64,000 bases of DNA. Source: Porphyromonadaceae bacterium UBA7180 (lineage in GTDB: Bacteria > Bacteroidota > Bacteroidia > Bacteroidales > Muribaculaceae). Where the stretch lies: contig DKVK01000060.1 of NCBI GenBank assembly GCA_002491165.1, forward strand, positions 21,010 through 85,009, in the 5' to 3' direction. The position numbers were made by a program, and so were the translations under genes. Of the stretch, positions 45,056 through 54,304 are shown in pieces. Each line of letters starts with the position of its first letter. Positions within the stretch are counted from its first letter, which is position 1. The notes below the pieces were generated by a model. The model was not told where the DNA came from. It saw only the letters and a program-made list of their open reading frames with translations, and ran no database searches.

Positions 45056-46408
45056 TCACTGTCGGAGGATGAAAGCGGCTATCGCTTCGAGGACTTCGGG
45101 GGAGATGGTTTCGCGGATTTCGCCGTATTCCGAGGCTTCGCCGGTTTCGGCGTGCTGCAACAGATGGTTCAGGCCGGGCATCAGGCACACTTCCGCTTTC
45201 GGTAGCAGTTTCTTCAGCACTTCGAGGTTGTCGGGATAAACCTGCGTGTCCTTGTCGCCGTTGAATGCTATCACCGGACATTTCACCTTTTTAATATCGC
45301 GCGTCGGATCAAGAACCACAAACGCGTCGAACCACGGAGTTCGTACCTTTTGCGTCTGCCTGAACGCCTCCACTATCTCTTGAGGCACTTGCAGCCCGAA
45401 CGCCTCCACTATGGAGTAGACGTCAATCTCCTCGCTTATACCTTTCTTATATTGTTTCCCTATTTCGTCAAGCAGCATTCCCATTATCCGCAGACTGTTT
45501 TCCTTTTCTGCCTCCGTAAAGCCGCCGGCGGAAAGCGCGCGAGCGTTCTGGCGGAGCAGCGTCTCTTTGCCGGAAACCATCATGCCGGCGAGCGAGACAA
45601 TGAAGTCCGGAACTTTTTCAGCGCCGAGCATCATGGCTATGGTGCCACCTTCGGAGTGGCCGAGCACGCCCGCCTTCCCTATCATCGGCAAGGAGCGCAG
45701 GAACCGCAGTGCGCTTTTGGCATCATCTTTAAAGGTATATGTCGTGCCGTTGAGGAAAACGCCGCCCGACTTGCCCGTGCCGCGGTCATCGTAGCGCAGC
45801 GAGGCGATGCCGTGGCGCGCCAGATAATCTGCGATTACGGCAAACGGCTTGTGTTCAAAGAGTTCTTCATCGCGGTTCTGCGCGCCGGAACCGGTAACCA
45901 TTATTACTGCGGGGACCTTGCGCTGCGCGGCTTCGGGCGGAAGCGTCAGCGTAGCGCACATCACGGCACCGTCGGGCGCGGTAAACGTAGTATCCTTTAT
46001 GGTGTACGGAAACGGAGGTTTCGGCGTCTGCGGGCGACGCTGCTCAAGCGACTGTTCAGGAGCAAGGTTCAGCGGCAAGGAATGCCCGGCTTGCATGAAA
46101 GTTCCGGTAATCGTCCCCTCCCCTATGCGCCCTTCGTATTTTGCGCCGATGGCGTTGCACTGTACCGACACTGAGTCGGCGCTGATAAAAGACACCGTCG
46201 CCGGGATGTCTTTTGCACCCTGAGCCGGCGAAGAGAGCGTGCACAACGCCTCGCCGGAAGCATTTTCCGAAAAGTTAAAGACAAGAGGAAGTTTCATCTG
46301 CCCGAGGTCGAGCTCCCCGCGCCAGGGTCCGGTAATCCCGGCCAAAGCGGTGCCGACGAGCGCCAGCGAAGCCGTCACGGCAACTGTTCGTTTCAAGATA
46401 GTTTTCAT
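45056..46408 (-). CDS. Secreted alpha/beta hydrolase
   Basis: A 450-residue exported hydrolase: signal peptide residues 1-23, an N-terminal beta-rich domain (about 25-140) resembling the lipocalin-like part of Bacteroidota serine aminopeptidases, and a catalytic domain with VTGSGAQNRDEE (oxyanion region), RYDDRGTGKS, the nucleophile elbow GVLGHSEGGTIA (Ser about residue 253), Asp in FNGDKDTQV and His in GLNHLLQ. The substrate is unknown; esterase or peptidase activity is likely. A minus-strand -7 box TAAATTTG (46435-46428) lies 20 bases upstream of the start. Confidence 0.85.
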   Translation of the reverse strand: MKTILKRTVAVTASLALVGTALAGITGPWRGELDLGQMKLPLVFNFSENASGEALCTLSSPAQGAKDIPATVSFISADSVSVQCNAIGAKYEGRIGEGTITGTFMQAGHSLPLNLAPEQSLEQRRPQTPKPPFPYTIKDTTFTAPDGAVMCATLTLPPEAAQRKVPAVIMVTGSGAQNRDEELFEHKPFAVIADYLARHGIASLRYDDRGTGKSGGVFLNGTTYTFKDDAKSALRFLRSLPMIGKAGVLGHSEGGTIAMMLGAEKVPDFIVSLAGMMVSGKETLLRQNARALSAGGFTEAEKENSLRIMGMLLDEIGKQYKKGISEEIDVYSIVEAFGLQVPQEIVEAFRQTQKVRTPWFDAFVVLDPTRDIKKVKCPVIAFNGDKDTQVYPDNLEVLKKLLPKAEVCLMPGLNHLLQHAETGEASEYGEIRETISPEVLEAIAAFILRQ

Positions 46409-46504
46409 AATTGAGATTATTTCTCTGCAAATTTACTGATTTTTCGTCAAATAACCAATATCTCCGGAAATAATATCAATAAGTAGTGAAAAGGCTGACC
46501 CCAA

Positions 46505-46536
46505 TTTGGAGATTCCGGAAATTTTTTCTAAATTTG
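46505..46536 (+). promoter_or_regulatory. Promoter of the small lipoprotein operon
   Basis: TTTG (46505-46508), 20-base spacer, TAAATTTG (46529-46536): full consensus; leader about 70 bases. Confidence 0.8.
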
Positions 46537-46611
46537 CATTTTAGTAGCTGCTGAAATGATACCTTTCCATTGTTTTTGTGGCTATATCATTATCTTTAAA
46601 CCATTTTTATT

Positions 46612-46950
46612 ATGAAGAAATTATTTATTGCAGCCGCATGTCTTGTGCTCTTCCTCGGCTCCTGCCAGAAGAAAGACCCTACTCAGGAAATCCTCGACGT
46701 CACCAAGGCGGCTACCGAAAAGATAGAGAAGGCTAAAGATCAGCAGGAGCTGATAAAAATCGGCGAAGATTACGGCAAAGAAATAGAAGCCCTTGGCAAA
46801 AAGTACCCCGATTATAAACCTACTCCCGAGCAGGAAAAGCAGATTCAAGGTGCCGTCATGGAGATGATGTCCGCCGGCATGAAGAACAAAAACGTCATGC
46901 CCAACGCCGATGTCATGGATCTCTCCGGGGAAGCCAAAGAAACAAAGTAA
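46612..46950 (+). CDS. Small lipoprotein (112 aa)
   Basis: A predicted lipoprotein with lipobox LGSC (Cys18) and a helical, highly charged mature part starting QKKDPTQEIL; Lys/Glu heptads through residues 25-65 suggest a coiled coil. No family recognised. The HAD phosphatase gene starts 10 bases after its stop, so both, and possibly rarA, share the promoter at 46505. The link between a periplasmic lipoprotein and cytosolic enzymes is not obvious. Confidence 0.72.
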   Translation: MKKLFIAAACLVLFLGSCQKKDPTQEILDVTKAATEKIEKAKDQQELIKIGEDYGKEIEALGKKYPDYKPTPEQEKQIQGAVMEMMSAGMKNKNVMPNADVMDLSGEAKETK

Positions 46951-46960
46951 AAACCTGTAA

Positions 46961-47584
46961 ATGACCGGATTCCTTTTCGACCTTGACGGAGTTGTCATCG
47001 ACTCCGAAACCCAATACAGCCAAATCTGGCACCACATCGACACCTGTTTCCCGACTGGTGTCGATGACTTCGAGCACGTCATAAAGGGAATGACGCTCGA
47101 CAATATCCTCAACACCTATTTCCATCCGCAGGACTTCGATTCAGTGACGCGCATCCTCTACGACGAGGAGCGCAAGATGCGTTACCGTTTCTGCCCCGGG
47201 GCACAGCGCTTTCTTGACAAAGCGAAGGCCCTGCACGTGCCCATGGCGCTTGTCACCAGCAGCAACGGATACAAGATGGGACGACTCTACGAGCACATCC
47301 CCGGCATCGCATCCTACTTCGACGTAATCATCACCGCCGATGACATAACCCATGGCAAACCGAATCCCGAAGGTTACTTCCTCGCCGCGTCGCGTCTGGG
47401 CATCGACCCGAAGGACTGCATCGTCTTCGAGGACTCGCTGCAAGGCGTACAGGCAGGCAAAGCCGCCGGTTGCCATACCGTGGGAATCACCTCCACGCTC
47501 GAGCCCGACAAGCTACGTCCATACGCCACCGGGCTCACCCCGCTGCTCGGCGACCTCGATCCCCAGGACCTCATAAACCGCTGA
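46961..47584 (+). CDS. HAD-superfamily hydrolase, beta-phosphoglucomutase-like
   Basis: A 207-residue capped HAD enzyme. FDLDGVVIDSE (residues 5-15) has the nucleophile pair, ALVTSSNGYKM (about 92-102) motif II, GKPNPEGYFLAASRLG motif III and CIVFEDSLQGVQAGKAAG motif IV. The cap type and signature fit phosphatases or mutases acting on small phosphorylated sugars; exact substrate unknown. It follows the lipoprotein by 10 bases and precedes rarA by 4. Confidence 0.88.
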   Translation: MTGFLFDLDGVVIDSETQYSQIWHHIDTCFPTGVDDFEHVIKGMTLDNILNTYFHPQDFDSVTRILYDEERKMRYRFCPGAQRFLDKAKALHVPMALVTSSNGYKMGRLYEHIPGIASYFDVIITADDITHGKPNPEGYFLAASRLGIDPKDCIVFEDSLQGVQAGKAAGCHTVGITSTLEPDKLRPYATGLTPLLGDLDPQDLINR

Positions 47585-47588
47585 AAGA

Positions 47589-48935
47589 ATGTCACTTCCA
47601 CCTCTTGCCGAACGATTGCGCCCGAGCACCCTGGACAGCTATATTGGGCAACGCCACCTGGTAGGAGCGGGCGGCGTCATCGCACGTATGATAGAGACCG
47701 GAAACGTCGGCTCCTTCATCCTGTGGGGGCCTCCCGGCGTTGGGAAAACCACTCTGGCGCAGATAATCGCAGCTTCGGTGGAGGCGCCTTTCTTCACCCT
47801 TTCGGCCGTCACCTCCGGCGTCAAAGAAGTGCGCGAAGTGCTGGACAGTTGCCGCAAACTCTCGGCCGGACTCTTCGCAAAAGCTCGCCCCATCCTTTTC
47901 ATCGACGAAATCCACCGTTTCAACAAGTCGCAGCAAGACTCGCTGCTCGGCGCCGTTGAGCGCGGCACGGTGACGCTCATCGGCGCCACCACGGAGAACC
48001 CTTCGTTCGAGGTAATACGACCGCTACTTTCCCGCTGCCAGGTCTACACCCTTAAAACGCTTGATGCCGCCGACCTCGAAACACTGTTGCAACGCGCCAT
48101 CTCGACTGACAAGGTGCTCTCCGCGCGTACCATAGAAATAAAGGAACGCAAGGCGCTGTTCCGCTATGCCGGCGGCGACGCCCGCAAGTTGCTTAACATC
48201 CTCGACCTTCTGGAGCAATCCACACCGGAGAGTGAAACCATCGTCATCGACGACGCGACGGTGGCCTCCCGCCTCCAGGAAAACCCTGCCGCCTACGACC
48301 GCGACGGCGAGATGCACTACGACATCATCTCGGCCTTCATAAAGTCCATCCGCGGCAGCGACCCCGACGGTGCCGTCTACTGGCTGGCACGCATGGTGGA
48401 GGGGGGCGAAGACCCCCTCTTCATAGCCCGGCGCCTCATCATCTCCGCTTCCGAAGACATCGGCATGGCCAACCCCAACGCTCTCCTGCTGGCCAACGCC
48501 GCTTTCGACGCCGTCCACAAAATAGGGTGGCCCGAAGCGCGAATAACGCTGGCGCAATGCGCCGTCTACCTCGCAACGTCGCCCAAGAGCAACACTTCAT
48601 ACATGGCGCTCAACCAGGCACAAGAGGCCGTGCGCCGAACCGGTGACCTCCCCGTTCCGTTGCACCTGCGCAACGCCCCTACCAAGCTCATGAAAGGGCT
48701 CGGTTACGGCCAGGGATACAAATACGCCCACGACTACGAAGGGAACTGGGTGGAGCAGCAATACCTCCCCGACGGGATAGCCACGGAACGTTTCTACATC
48801 CCAGGCGACAACCCCGCCGAGCGTAGAATAGCCGCCGTGATGGCTTCGCGCGCCAATCCGGCACCTGCTTCAGAACCGACTTCGGAATCATCTTCCGACC
48901 ATACTTCGGAATCATCTCCGGAGATTGATAAATAG
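47589..48935 (+). CDS. rarA: Replication-associated recombination protein A (RarA/MgsA)
   Basis: A 448-residue AAA+ ATPase acting at stalled replication forks. LAERLRPSTLDSYIGQRHLVG starts the conserved region; Walker A GPPGVGKTTLA (about residues 45-55), Walker [20 protein letters not shown] (about 99-117), sensor 1 GATTENPSFE and the C-terminal YKYAHDYEGNWVEQQYLP segment are present. The last 30 residues are an added Ser/Glu/Pro tail with repeated SESS units, not part of the family domain. It starts 4 bases after the HAD gene. Confidence 0.95.
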   Translation: MSLPPLAERLRPSTLDSYIGQRHLVGAGGVIARMIETGNVGSFILWGPPGVGKTTLAQIIAASVEAPFFTLSAVTSGVKEVREVLDSCRKLSAGLFAKARPILFIDEIHRFNKSQQDSLLGAVERGTVTLIGATTENPSFEVIRPLLSRCQVYTLKTLDAADLETLLQRAISTDKVLSARTIEIKERKALFRYAGGDARKLLNILDLLEQSTPESETIVIDDATVASRLQENPAAYDRDGEMHYDIISAFIKSIRGSDPDGAVYWLARMVEGGEDPLFIARRLIISASEDIGMANPNALLLANAAFDAVHKIGWPEARITLAQCAVYLATSPKSNTSYMALNQAQEAVRRTGDLPVPLHLRNAPTKLMKGLGYGQGYKYAHDYEGNWVEQQYLPDGIATERFYIPGDNPAERRIAAVMASRANPAPASEPTSESSSDHTSESSPEIDK

Positions 48936-48987
48936 CCCTACAGGCCGCATGACCGCTGCGTAATTCCGGCGGCAGTTATACGAAAAA

Positions 48988-49019
48988 TTTGCTTATTTCG
49001 GAAAAACACATTATCTTTG
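48988..49019 (+). promoter_or_regulatory. Promoter of engB-gtrA
   Basis: TTTG (48988-48991), 20-base spacer, TATCTTTG (49012-49019): full consensus; leader about 17 bases. Confidence 0.8.
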
Positions 49020-49041
49020 CACCCAAGAGTCAGAAAGAAGC

Positions 49042-49695
49042 ATGGAAATAAAGAACGCCAAATACCTTATCAGCAACGAGCGTGCAGCCGCGTGCCCCGA
49101 CCACGGCGCACCCGAATACGCTTTCATAGGCCGCTCAAACGTGGGTAAATCTTCGCTCATAAACATGCTGACACGCCGCAAAGGGCTTGCCAAAACATCG
49201 CAGACCCCGGGCAAAACCCTCCTTATCAACCACTTCTCCGTTAACGACGGGCAGTGGTACATAGTCGACCTACCCGGCTACGGCTATGCCGCCCGCGGTA
49301 AACAGATGCGCGAGAAAATTGTGAGAATCATCGAAGACTACGTGCTCAACCGCAAGCACATGGCCTGCCTCTTCGTGCTTATCGACATTCGCCATTCACC
49401 GCAGAAGATCGACATGGAGTTCATCGACTGGCTGGGGGAACACGACGTACCCTTCGCGCTCGTCTTCACGAAAGCCGACAAACTCGGTCCCAACGCCGGC
49501 AAAAAGAATGTGGCCTCCTATCTTAAGGAGATGCGGCTGCATTGGGACGAACTGCCACCCTACTTCATAACCTCGTCGGAAAAAGGCACCGGCCGCGACG
49601 AACTTCTCAACTACATAGACGCCATAAACCGCGAGATAGCGGCCGAATGTAACGGCCAAGATGCCCCTTCCTCACAGGAAAAAGAGAACGCCTGA
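49042..49695 (+). CDS. engB: Ribosome biogenesis GTPase EngB/YsxC/YihA
   Basis: A 217-residue small GTPase needed for 50S assembly. G1 [15 protein letters not shown] (about residues 28-42), G2 [13 protein letters not shown]3 VDLPGYGYA (about 74-82), G4 FTKADKLG and G5 [11 protein letters not shown] are all intact. The short Ser/Gln/Glu tail is beyond the domain. The GtrA gene starts 25 bases later. It has its own consensus promoter. Confidence 0.95.
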   Translation: MEIKNAKYLISNERAAACPDHGAPEYAFIGRSNVGKSSLINMLTRRKGLAKTSQTPGKTLLINHFSVNDGQWYIVDLPGYGYAARGKQMREKIVRIIEDYVLNRKHMACLFVLIDIRHSPQKIDMEFIDWLGEHDVPFALVFTKADKLGPNAGKKNVASYLKEMRLHWDELPPYFITSSEKGTGRDELLNYIDAINREIAAECNGQDAPSSQEKENA

Positions 49696-49720
49696 TACCG
49701 CCACAGAATACACTTAAACC

Positions 49721-50185
49721 ATGGAAACAACAAAACATCACGACGCCAAGACACTTATCAACGCCTCCGGGCGGGCAGCGAAAAAAATAGTGGTCAGCGA
49801 CAGCCGCATGAGCGAGATAATCCGCTTCGCCATGACCGGCGGCATGGCCACGGTGCTGCAATACGGCATCTATGTGGTCTTCGTCGAGGCCGTACACGTG
49901 CCCCCCGTTGTCTCCACGCTGATAAGCTACGGCATCAGCTTCATTTTCAACTTCATACTATCCACCTACTTTACCTTCAAGACACGCCCGAACCGCCGCA
50001 ACATGCTCGGATTCGTGCTCTCGCACCTAATCAACATGGGTCTGCAGACCGGCTTCGTGGCCATCTTCGCGCTGATAGTGCCGAAATCCATCGCCCTGCT
50101 CCCGGCCCTTGCAATCTGTATTCCCTGCAATTACCTCATGGTCCGCTACGCCTTCAAAGGCAAATTCGCCACCAGACACGCCTGA
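49721..50185 (+). CDS. GtrA-family membrane protein
   Basis: A 154-residue inner-membrane protein with four helices and the family's RFAMTGGMATVLQYGIYVVF (about residues 32-51) and FNFILSTYFTFK patterns. GtrA proteins are thought to flip lipid-linked sugars for surface polysaccharide modification. No glycosyltransferase partner is adjacent; cotranscription with engB seems incidental. The 35-residue hydrophilic N-terminus is longer than in most relatives; the Met at about residue 28 (MSEIIRF) could be the true start. Confidence 0.85.
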   Translation: METTKHHDAKTLINASGRAAKKIVVSDSRMSEIIRFAMTGGMATVLQYGIYVVFVEAVHVPPVVSTLISYGISFIFNFILSTYFTFKTRPNRRNMLGFVLSHLINMGLQTGFVAIFALIVPKSIALLPALAICIPCNYLMVRYAFKGKFATRHA

Positions 50186-50199
50186 AAAAAACCTTTACA

Positions 50200-51543
50200 T
50201 TATTCCGGCATCCGGTGTATCTTGACGTGGGAGTGAAATGCTGAAGGATGGATGATACACCTTACCGGTAGCGTTACTTCTTCTAAATCCGTGCCGGCAA
50301 AGGCAAGATCTCCTATGGCGCGCAACGAATCAGGGAAAGTGATGTGGTTCAGTTCGCTTAATCCAGTAAAGGCCATAGAGCCTATATATTCAAGTCGCGA
50401 AGGCAATTCCACCTCACGGAGCTTCAAATTGTCGATGAAAGCACATTTCGGAATATTTCTCAGGCTTTCCGGCAGCCGTACTGCCTCGAGTTTGACACAA
50501 TCTGACAATGAAAAAACCAACGGATATTCCCCCCTTCAAATTTCCATGAGTCAAGGGATTCCCCATAGGGGCCTTCGATATAGTCGTCATCATCAGACCA
50601 AATGACCGATGCAGGAATCACAACTCTTTTTATCTGGGTGTAAAATTCAGGGAAATCATTGAGAAATCCACAAATTTTCTCAGCCTCTTCCCACGATTCC
50701 GGCAGCTCAAAATTCTCTAAGTCATCATTTATCTCTTTGAAGTGAAGGGTAATGGGAATACTGGAAAAGGGATTTGTCTTTTTATGAAAGAATCCTTCTA
50801 AATCTACCAAATGCCTCTCATATACGTTCATAAAATCATAAGCCTCTGACCTGAGTTTTAACAGCCAACTCATATTTGGAATGATGAACCGCATGATGGC
50901 GCCACTTTTTTGAAGAAAGATGAGAAACCTGACAACGGGTATTCTCCGAACTCTACCGTTGTCAACTTCGGACAATAGCATAGATTGAAAAACGAGGAGC
51001 CTCTTTGGAAATTACGAGGGAACTTAAAATGCGTAATATTCTTGAGATGGAAGATATTGACCAACGTGGTCACAGTATCAGGAATTTCCAACTCCTCTAC
51101 CTCTGCACCACAAATATTTATATCTTATATACCTCATATTTTATTTTATCAACTGGAAATGATGAAACTTCCGGAATGTAGGAAATCCCTACCAGAGTCA
51201 TTACACCGAGAGTGAGTCCCGGTAGAGAAATCTCGGAAGGCAGTCGCAGTATTCCCTTTATGTTCATTATGTTTTGGACTCCTACAATCTTAATGGGAAA
51301 CTTTACGCCAACTCCGTTCCGGCGGTCAATATATTCCCAATAATGGTCAGTGGAAACACGCCAATAATAACCATTGCTAAAAAACAACTCGTTGGCATAA
51401 TTTTCCAAGATATATCTGTAGCGGCTTGCTTCATCGGGTAATTCCGACAAAAAACTGACAAGATTCGAAGTACGTTCGGGAGCAGTGTGCAACGCCCTTC
51501 GCAAATGTAGCCGGAAACGGTTTTCTTTTCCAATACAAGTCAT
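50200..51543 (-). pseudogene. Leucine-rich-repeat (BspA-type) gene broken by three -1 frameshifts
   Basis: Four consecutive frame segments (51543-51118, 51091-50870, 50981-50460, 50520-50200) join into one LRR protein if the frame steps back one base three times. The breaks are near 51120 (in an A/T stretch), at an A6 run (about 50910) and at a G6 run (about 50535); across each, the protein pattern continues (for instance EFGEYPLSGFSSFF then KSGAIMRFIIP, and WKFEG then EYPLVFSLSDC). C-terminal repeats read LPESLRNIPKCAF, LPSRLEYIGSMAF and FPDSLRAIGDLAF, the LRR_5/BspA type. No signal peptide is seen. It starts 28 bases after the helicase stop, so it ends the kinase-RCC1-helicase operon. The sequence is richer in A/T than its neighbours. 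Confidence 0.75.
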
Positions 51544-51571
51544 GACGTTATGTTATTAAATCCTCAAAGTA

Positions 51572-54292
51572 TCACTTCTTCGCTGCCGTCAGGAGGGAGC
51601 CGAGGGCGGTGAAGAGGGTCAGGACCGTGGATTTGTCGGGGACCGGGATGTTCAGGGTGGTTTCGCCGGTTTCTGCGTCCTCGTTTACCAGTTCGTCTAC
51701 CAGTTTTTTAGTGTCTTCCGGAGATTGGAGCGTGCGTGCCAACCCGCTCAGGAATGATACTCCCTGCGATACCAGTTCTTGGGCGTTGCGGGGTTCTTTT
51801 GCCCTGCCGCCGACACTTGTAGAGCTTGGTTCTTTTCCACCGCTACTACTTGTAGACTTTGCACGTTTCGTGTCTCTTGCTGCTTGAGGTTCTTCTAGGT
51901 TGTTGTTTTCAGTGACGGGTTCTTGCGGTGTTTCGGAATCTTGTGGAACCGACTTAATGTCACTGTCTTGCAGGGCTTCTTCCTCCTCTTCGCTTTCCTC
52001 CTCTTCTTCGTACCCGTAGTCCTCGTAATAGCCGCCGTAGTCGCTGTAATAATCATAGTCATCGTAGTAGTCTTCCTCCTCTTCGGATTCCGGTTCTGCG
52101 ACGGAGGTTTCGAACTCTTGCGGTTCATCGAGGTGGGCTTCGTCGGTTATCTCTTCGGCCACGACATCTTCGACGTCCTCGGTCAGCGTCTCCACCGTTT
52201 CCATAATCTTGTCGAGGCGGTTGGTTTCGAGAAATACCGAATCCTCGCCGTTGTCGAGCACACCTTCGAACAGCGAACTCTTGAACTTGAGGGTCGAAAG
52301 CATCTGCTCCTCTATGGTTCCGCTTGCCACAAGGTTGATAACCTGGATGTTGCGTTGCTGGCCGATGCGGTATATCCGCCCGATGCGCTGTTCGAGCACG
52401 GCGGGGTTCCACGGCAGGTCTACGTTTATTATTATTGAGGCGACCTGAAGGTTGAGGCCGGTGCTTCCGGCATCTGTGGAGAGGAAGACACGGCTTTCGG
52501 GGTCATCGGTGAAGCGGTCCATGAGTTCCTTGCGTTTTACCGAAGGGACGCCGCCGTGCAGGTTCTCGAAGCCTATGCCCTCTTTTGTGAGTTCTGCCGC
52601 GATGAGGCGCGTCATGCGTTCCCATTGGCTGAAAACCACTATCTTCTCGTCGCCCGATTCCACCACGTTGCGCACCATGTTCACAACCTCCTCCACCTTG
52701 GTGTCATAGCGCGACTCCTGGTCGAGGATGAAAGTGCTGTCGCATACCATCCGCATCTGGGAGAGGAACAGGAGCAGCCGCTTGCGGTCGGTCTCGCTGA
52801 GGAAATGGAACCGCTGCCATTTCTGCACCAGCTGCGCCACGGATGTCTTGAACTCGTTGTGCATCCCCATCTGTTTGGGCGTCATTGGAACGAATACCAC
52901 CTTGTCCATGCGCGCGGGGAGCTGTATGGCGACGTCGGCCTTGCGGCGGCGTATCATCACCGGTTTCAACTTCTCCCCCACTTCATGGAGATTGCGGTAA
53001 CCCACCACTTTCCCGTTGTCGGAAGTGACGACCGATTCCTCGCGGAACTTGTAAAACGGGCCGAGGCGATACTGGTCCACGAACTGCATGATGGAGTAGA
53101 GTTCCTCGATGCGGTTTTCAAGCGGCGTCCCTGAGAGCATCACCGCGTATTGCGACTCAATCTTGCGGGCAGCCTTTGAAATCTGCGTGTTCCAGTTTTT
53201 CAGTCGCTGAACCTCGTCCATGATGAGCATATCGGTTTCGAGCTTGCCGAGCTGCTTGATGTCGTTGCTCATGGCGTGGTACGAAACTATCTTGTAGAAC
53301 TCAGGGGCACCGTACATCTTGGCGCGCTTCAGGTGGTTGCCCTCGATGACGAGAACCGACGAGCCGGTGAACCTTTCGATTTCCCTTTTCCACTGGTATT
53401 TCAGCGATGTGGGACACACTATGAGCACACCGCCCACGAATCCTTTGTCCTTCAATAACTCGGCTGTACCGAGTGCCTGTACGGTTTTACCGAGACCCAT
53501 CTCGTCGGCGATAATGACACGGCCGGCCCGGAACGCCGCCCTAATCCCTTCGCGTTGGTAAGGATAAAGTTCCGTTTTCAATACGGTATTCAGTGCCGTG
53601 TCATCGATGTCCGCCAGCATCTTTTCGCGGGTTGCGCGGTCGAGGCGCTCGCAGATGTACTGCATGGCGTCGGAATACCAGCGGAACGACGAGCTTATGC
53701 GCGCGGCCTCCGAAAGGAACTTGAAAATGTCCCTTAAGCTCTCCTCCCGCAACACGCCCTCTTCCGTGAAATATGGCTTCGAGAGTTCGCGGAGTTCCTC
53801 CTCGTGTCCGGTGCCGATGCGTAGCCTCAGGCTACGACCGCCACGGTAAGAGATATAAACCGAGCTGTATTCGGGGCGCTCCTGCGGAACCCTGACACGG
53901 TGGTTTTTACACCACAGGTGCACGGCCTCTATGTGCTTACAGGTGCCCAGACCGTTGGTCCGGAAGTCCATGCACGAGCAATAGTTCCACTCGCTTCCCC
54001 CGCCGCGGTACACTACCTTGTAGGTACTCTTAGTCTGCGGGTTGGTCACGCGGAAGCTCCCTTGCGAGAGAGTCTCCCCGGAGGTGCAGGCATTTTCGCT
54101 GTCCGTATCCTCGCCCAATGGCTCTATGGCGAAAAATTCACGTTCGGCGGCTTGGCGGCGAAGCGCCGTCTGCCACTCTTCGAGCGTCATCTTCTCGGGC
54201 TTGTATGCGAAAGGAACTTTCAGTTTCTTCTCGGATTTGGCCTGTTTCTTACTCCCTTTTTTCTTCGTAGTGGAATCGGAGGTTTTCTTCAT
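51572..54292 (-). CDS. SNF2-family helicase with N-terminal SWIM zinc finger and acidic Tyr-rich linker
   Basis: A 906-residue protein. Residues 1-30 are Lys/Ser/Thr-rich; a SWIM zinc finger follows (C105-x-C107, C118-x-H120). The SNF2 ATPase spans about 235-700: motif I DEMGLGKT, motif Ia CPTSLKYQW, motif II DEVQ (in place of DEAH), motif III MLSGTPLENR, and C-terminal lobe motifs VVFSQWERM, TDAGSTGLNLQ and QRIGRIYRIGQ. Residues about 760-800 form an extreme Glu/Asp/Tyr run (EEEEDYYDDYDYYSDYG), then a low-complexity Ser/Pro/Lys region and a C-terminal helical part. SNF2 proteins remodel protein-DNA complexes; the SWIM finger binds DNA or protein. It starts 12 bases after the RCC1 gene. Function of the system is unknown. 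Confidence 0.9.
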   Translation of the reverse strand: MKKTSDSTTKKKGSKKQAKSEKKLKVPFAYKPEKMTLEEWQTALRRQAAEREFFAIEPLGEDTDSENACTSGETLSQGSFRVTNPQTKSTYKVVYRGGGSEWNYCSCMDFRTNGLGTCKHIEAVHLWCKNHRVRVPQERPEYSSVYISYRGGRSLRLRIGTGHEEELRELSKPYFTEEGVLREESLRDIFKFLSEAARISSSFRWYSDAMQYICERLDRATREKMLADIDDTALNTVLKTELYPYQREGIRAAFRAGRVIIADEMGLGKTVQALGTAELLKDKGFVGGVLIVCPTSLKYQWKREIERFTGSSVLVIEGNHLKRAKMYGAPEFYKIVSYHAMSNDIKQLGKLETDMLIMDEVQRLKNWNTQISKAARKIESQYAVMLSGTPLENRIEELYSIMQFVDQYRLGPFYKFREESVVTSDNGKVVGYRNLHEVGEKLKPVMIRRRKADVAIQLPARMDKVVFVPMTPKQMGMHNEFKTSVAQLVQKWQRFHFLSETDRKRLLLFLSQMRMVCDSTFILDQESRYDTKVEEVVNMVRNVVESGDEKIVVFSQWERMTRLIAAELTKEGIGFENLHGGVPSVKRKELMDRFTDDPESRVFLSTDAGSTGLNLQVASIIINVDLPWNPAVLEQRIGRIYRIGQQRNIQVINLVASGTIEEQMLSTLKFKSSLFEGVLDNGEDSVFLETNRLDKIMETVETLTEDVEDVVAEEITDEAHLDEPQEFETSVAEPESEEEEDYYDDYDYYSDYGGYYEDYGYEEEEESEEEEEALQDSDIKSVPQDSETPQEPVTENNNLEEPQAARDTKRAKSTSSSGGKEPSSTSVGGRAKEPRNAQELVSQGVSFLSGLARTLQSPEDTKKLVDELVNEDAETGETTLNIPVPDKSTVLTLFTALGSLLTAAKK

Positions 54293-54304
54293 TATTTTTA
54301 CGGG

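Noticed and set aside
45350..46174. 274-codon plus-strand frame opposite the secreted hydrolase
   Set aside because: Antisense shadow; the hydrolase has a signal peptide and a full catalytic triad.
50900..50925. Programmed -1 frameshift at the A6 run in the LRR gene
   Set aside because: The site reads C-AAA-AAA-G, not a good slippery heptamer, and two further shifts would be needed; mutation is simpler.
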